Assembly: GCA_031277235.1 (NCBI GenBank)
Contig: JAITMT010000309.1
Coordinates: forward strand, 1 to 5,126
Length of the DNA stretch: 5,126 bases
Direction of reading: 5' to 3'
Origin: Tannerella sp.
Lineage (GTDB): Bacteria; Bacteroidota; Bacteroidia; Bacteroidales; Tannerellaceae
Positions 3,669-5,126 of the stretch are shown in pieces (position 1 is the stretch's first letter; each line of letters starts with the position of its first letter). The notes under the pieces were generated by a model. It ran no database searches and was not told where the DNA came from. It worked only from the letters and a program-made list of their open reading frames with translations. The translations under genes were made by a program, and so were the position numbers.

Positions 3669-4235
3669 ATGAAAAAAGTAATAATTATCGGACTTGTTAT
3701 TGTCGTAACAACAATCTGTATTTTCCTGGTCTTTTCTCGATGGATAAAAAATCTGGAAGAAGACAGGGCTTTGACCTTACAACTTTCGCCCGTGCTGCTT
3801 AATCAGTTGGGAGGAAAACAAATTTACGATTTTCCCTACAATCCTACACCCATTCAATGGGATGGCAAGTATTTACAAGTGGATCATGGAGCAATTTTTG
3901 AAGAAATCAATCCTCCGCTCAATTTCGTGTACAACAAGAAAAGAAACGAAAAGTTGGACACTGACCGTTTTTTCCCGGGTAACGATATTAAAGGTATTGT
4001 ATGGTTAGCTGTGAATCACAATGACGTAGGAACCTACGACAATGGTGGTATGGCAACACAGGTTTATTATGTTTTATATTATCTCGATTTGACGCAGGAA
4101 ACCATTTTGGCACAGGATACTATTTGGGGCGGTATGCCGCCGAAAACCATTGGTGGTGGTGCTATGGGGGCGGTAGGAAAATCACCCGAAGAAGAAGAAG
4201 TAATAAGAGCTATTCAGTTACGAATCCAAAATTAA
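3669..4235 (+). CDS. Single-span membrane-anchored protein, unknown function
   Basis: The product has 188 residues. Residues 4-22 form an uncleaved-looking signal anchor (KK followed by a Val/Ile-rich span, no lipobox Cys in place), and the rest would lie outside the cytoplasmic membrane. The C-terminal half carries KGIVWLAV (108-115), VGTYDNGGMATQ (120-131) and GGMPPKT (154-160), then a Gly-rich stretch and EEEEVIRAI. This order (beta strand, V-G-T-Y-x-N/D-G, hydrophobic strands, G-x-P-P-K) resembles a widespread uncharacterised family I recall but cannot name. ATG 3669 follows an A/T-rich leader with AATTAA repeats and no Shine-Dalgarno, as usual in Bacteroidetes. No confident promoter is seen. 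Confidence 0.88.
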   Translation: MKKVIIIGLVIVVTTICIFLVFSRWIKNLEEDRALTLQLSPVLLNQLGGKQIYDFPYNPTPIQWDGKYLQVDHGAIFEEINPPLNFVYNKKRNEKLDTDRFFPGNDIKGIVWLAVNHNDVGTYDNGGMATQVYYVLYYLDLTQETILAQDTIWGGMPPKTIGGGAMGAVGKSPEEEEVIRAIQLRIQN

Positions 4236-4238
4236 ATT

Positions 4239-4302
4239 CCGCCGGCGCCGGTTTGCAACCAGTGTGTCAAAAGGCACGGATTACAAATCCGCGCCGGCGG
4301 GG
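4239..4302 (-). repeat. GC-rich palindromic tail repeat, full inverted copy
   Basis: CCGCCGGCGC (4239-4248) and GCGCCGGCGG (4291-4300) form a perfect 10-bp stem. Two small hairpins lie inside, GGTTTGCAACC and GGATTACAAATCC. Read on the minus strand, the first 30 bases match copies A and B with one difference. It starts three bases after the stop at 4235, so it is the third case of this family at a gene's 3' end. There is no U-tract, so an intrinsic terminator role is unsupported, though the stem could protect the mRNA end. Confidence 0.85.
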
Positions 4303-4326
4303 AGAATAATGAAAATATAAATAAAA

Positions 4327-4355
4327 TTGGAAAAGTAAAAAAATGATTATATTTG
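4327..4355 (+). promoter_or_regulatory. Bacteroidetes-type promoter (TTG-N18-TATATTTG)
   Basis: TTG (4327-4329) and TATATTTG (4348-4355) are 18 bp apart, within an A-rich region. Transcription would start near 4360, leaving a leader of about 15 nt before ATG 4375. The site is immediately upstream of the zinc-ribbon gene and downstream of the palindrome at 4239-4302, so that gene probably begins its own transcript. Confidence 0.8.
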
Positions 4356-4374
4356 CAACCTAATAACTATTATT

Positions 4375-5126
4375 ATGATAATATTTTATGGAACACGGGA
4401 AGCGAGGCTTTCCACAAAAGTATTTGAAGACAGATTTTGCCCTTACTGCGGACAAAAGGGTACTGTTACGTGTACCGTATTTTCGAAACATGCGCATGTT
4501 TTCTGGATTCCTCTTCTGCCTGTCGGGAAAAGGGAGGTTATCTGGTGTACTCACTGTGGACATGAATTTAAACATGCAGGCGAAACCGGACCTGATTTAC
4601 AAAAGCGGATTGCGGCTTTCAGCTACAGGCAGAAAGTTCCCTTCTGGCAGTGGACAGGCTTGCTGCTGCTGATTGCATTCATTGCCAATACATTGATTTT
4701 CGGTTATCTGGGAGCGAGACGGGAAACGAAAAACACGGAACTGTTCATCGAATCACCGCAGGTTGGCGATGTTTACTGTGTAAAGTACGAAAAGGTCTAT
4801 ACACTGATGGCTATTGATTCCATTGAAAACGATTCCGTCTTCTTCATCGAAAACAAATATACGATGAGTTTTAAGTCGGAAGCCATACAGTTGCACCGGG
4901 ATGCCTTTTACGACCATGATTATATATACGGATACACGCACGACGAGTTGAAAGAAATGTTCCACGAAGACAAAAGTATCCTTAATATCTGGAGAAACCT
5001 TCCCTATCAGACCAAAAAATTAGACCTCACGGACGAAGAGCGCAAACTGCTGGAAGAAGACGGTGACAATGAGGAAGAAGATGAATATGATGCATTCATG
5101 GAAAAAATGTATGAAGACAATGAAGT
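4375..5126 (+). CDS. Zinc-ribbon, single-span membrane protein (3' partial)
   Basis: The frame is open from ATG 4375 to the window edge, 250 full codons, with no stop. Residues 22-25 (CPYC) and 58-61 (CTHC) are paired Cys-x2-Cys knuckles of a zinc ribbon. Between them lies SKHAHVFWIPLLPVGK (37-52), a signature I recall from uncharacterised Bacteroidetes zinc-ribbon proteins. Residues about 91-113 form one transmembrane span followed by RR, then about 130 residues that start with a compact strand-rich region and end in a very acidic stretch. The ribbon would be on one side of the membrane and the acidic tail on the other. The start is favoured by the promoter 20 bp upstream and by family-like N-terminal IFYGTR. 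No enzymatic role is known to me. Confidence 0.9.
   Translation, partial: MIIFYGTREARLSTKVFEDRFCPYCGQKGTVTCTVFSKHAHVFWIPLLPVGKREVIWCTHCGHEFKHAGETGPDLQKRIAAFSYRQKVPFWQWTGLLLLIAFIANTLIFGYLGARRETKNTELFIESPQVGDVYCVKYEKVYTLMAIDSIENDSVFFIENKYTMSFKSEAIQLHRDAFYDHDYIYGYTHDELKEMFHEDKSILNIWRNLPYQTKKLDLTDEERKLLEEDGDNEEEDEYDAFMEKMYEDNE

Noticed and set aside
4388..4672. Alternative plus-strand frame near the zinc-ribbon gene
   Set aside because: The frame starting at ATG 4375 has paired CxxC motifs, a transmembrane span and a promoter at the right distance; this frame has none.

Overview
The window looks like chromosomal DNA from a member of the Bacteroidetes (Bacteroidales-like). Three things point there. 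Two sites fit the Bacteroidetes promoter pattern TTG, 18-19 bp, TAnnTTTG (2154-2183 and 4327-4355). Starts sit in A/T-rich leaders without clear Shine-Dalgarno sequences. One gene encodes the HU-like plus DUF4469 protein typical of that phylum. No rRNA, tRNA, transposase or CRISPR array was seen. The window is an accessory-type stretch of small, mostly membrane-anchored proteins of unknown function separated by an unusually dense and varied set of repeats.

Layout. 1-120: the last 39 codons of an unidentified gene. 121-2024: a repeat-rich block with two small membrane-protein genes (669-1007 and 1320-1916). Three equal-length 87-bp repeats (162-248, 564-650, 1178-1264) share one open reading frame. 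The second and third end just upstream of a gene whose own 5' end is a further, diverged copy of the repeat. GC-rich palindromic tails containing GGATTTGCAATCC follow the genes (1067-1121, 1970-2024; a degenerate one at 516-537). The first leader has no gene after it; a MITE-like element with 31-32 bp inverted ends (338-488) lies there instead.

2043-2613: a 7-bp tandem array, a strong promoter, a candidate 44-codon leader ORF containing a G7/C17 tract, a cluster of GC-rich hairpins, and an 8-bp tandem array. 2625-3335: the HU-like/DUF4469 gene, visibly richer in G+C than its neighbours. 3350-3610: a 23-bp tandem array with internal dyads, a nested palindromic element and a short direct repeat.

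3669-4235: a single-span membrane-anchored protein, followed by an inverted copy of the GC-rich tail (4239-4302). 4327 to the end: a promoter and a zinc-ribbon/transmembrane protein that runs off the window.

No metabolic pathway can be read from these genes. The main interest is the leader-gene-tail arrangement in 130-2024, where a repeat family appears to supply start codons, N-terminal codons and possibly short coupled leader peptides to unrelated membrane-protein genes. That is an inference from hand alignment; the repeat copies and their frames are directly visible.
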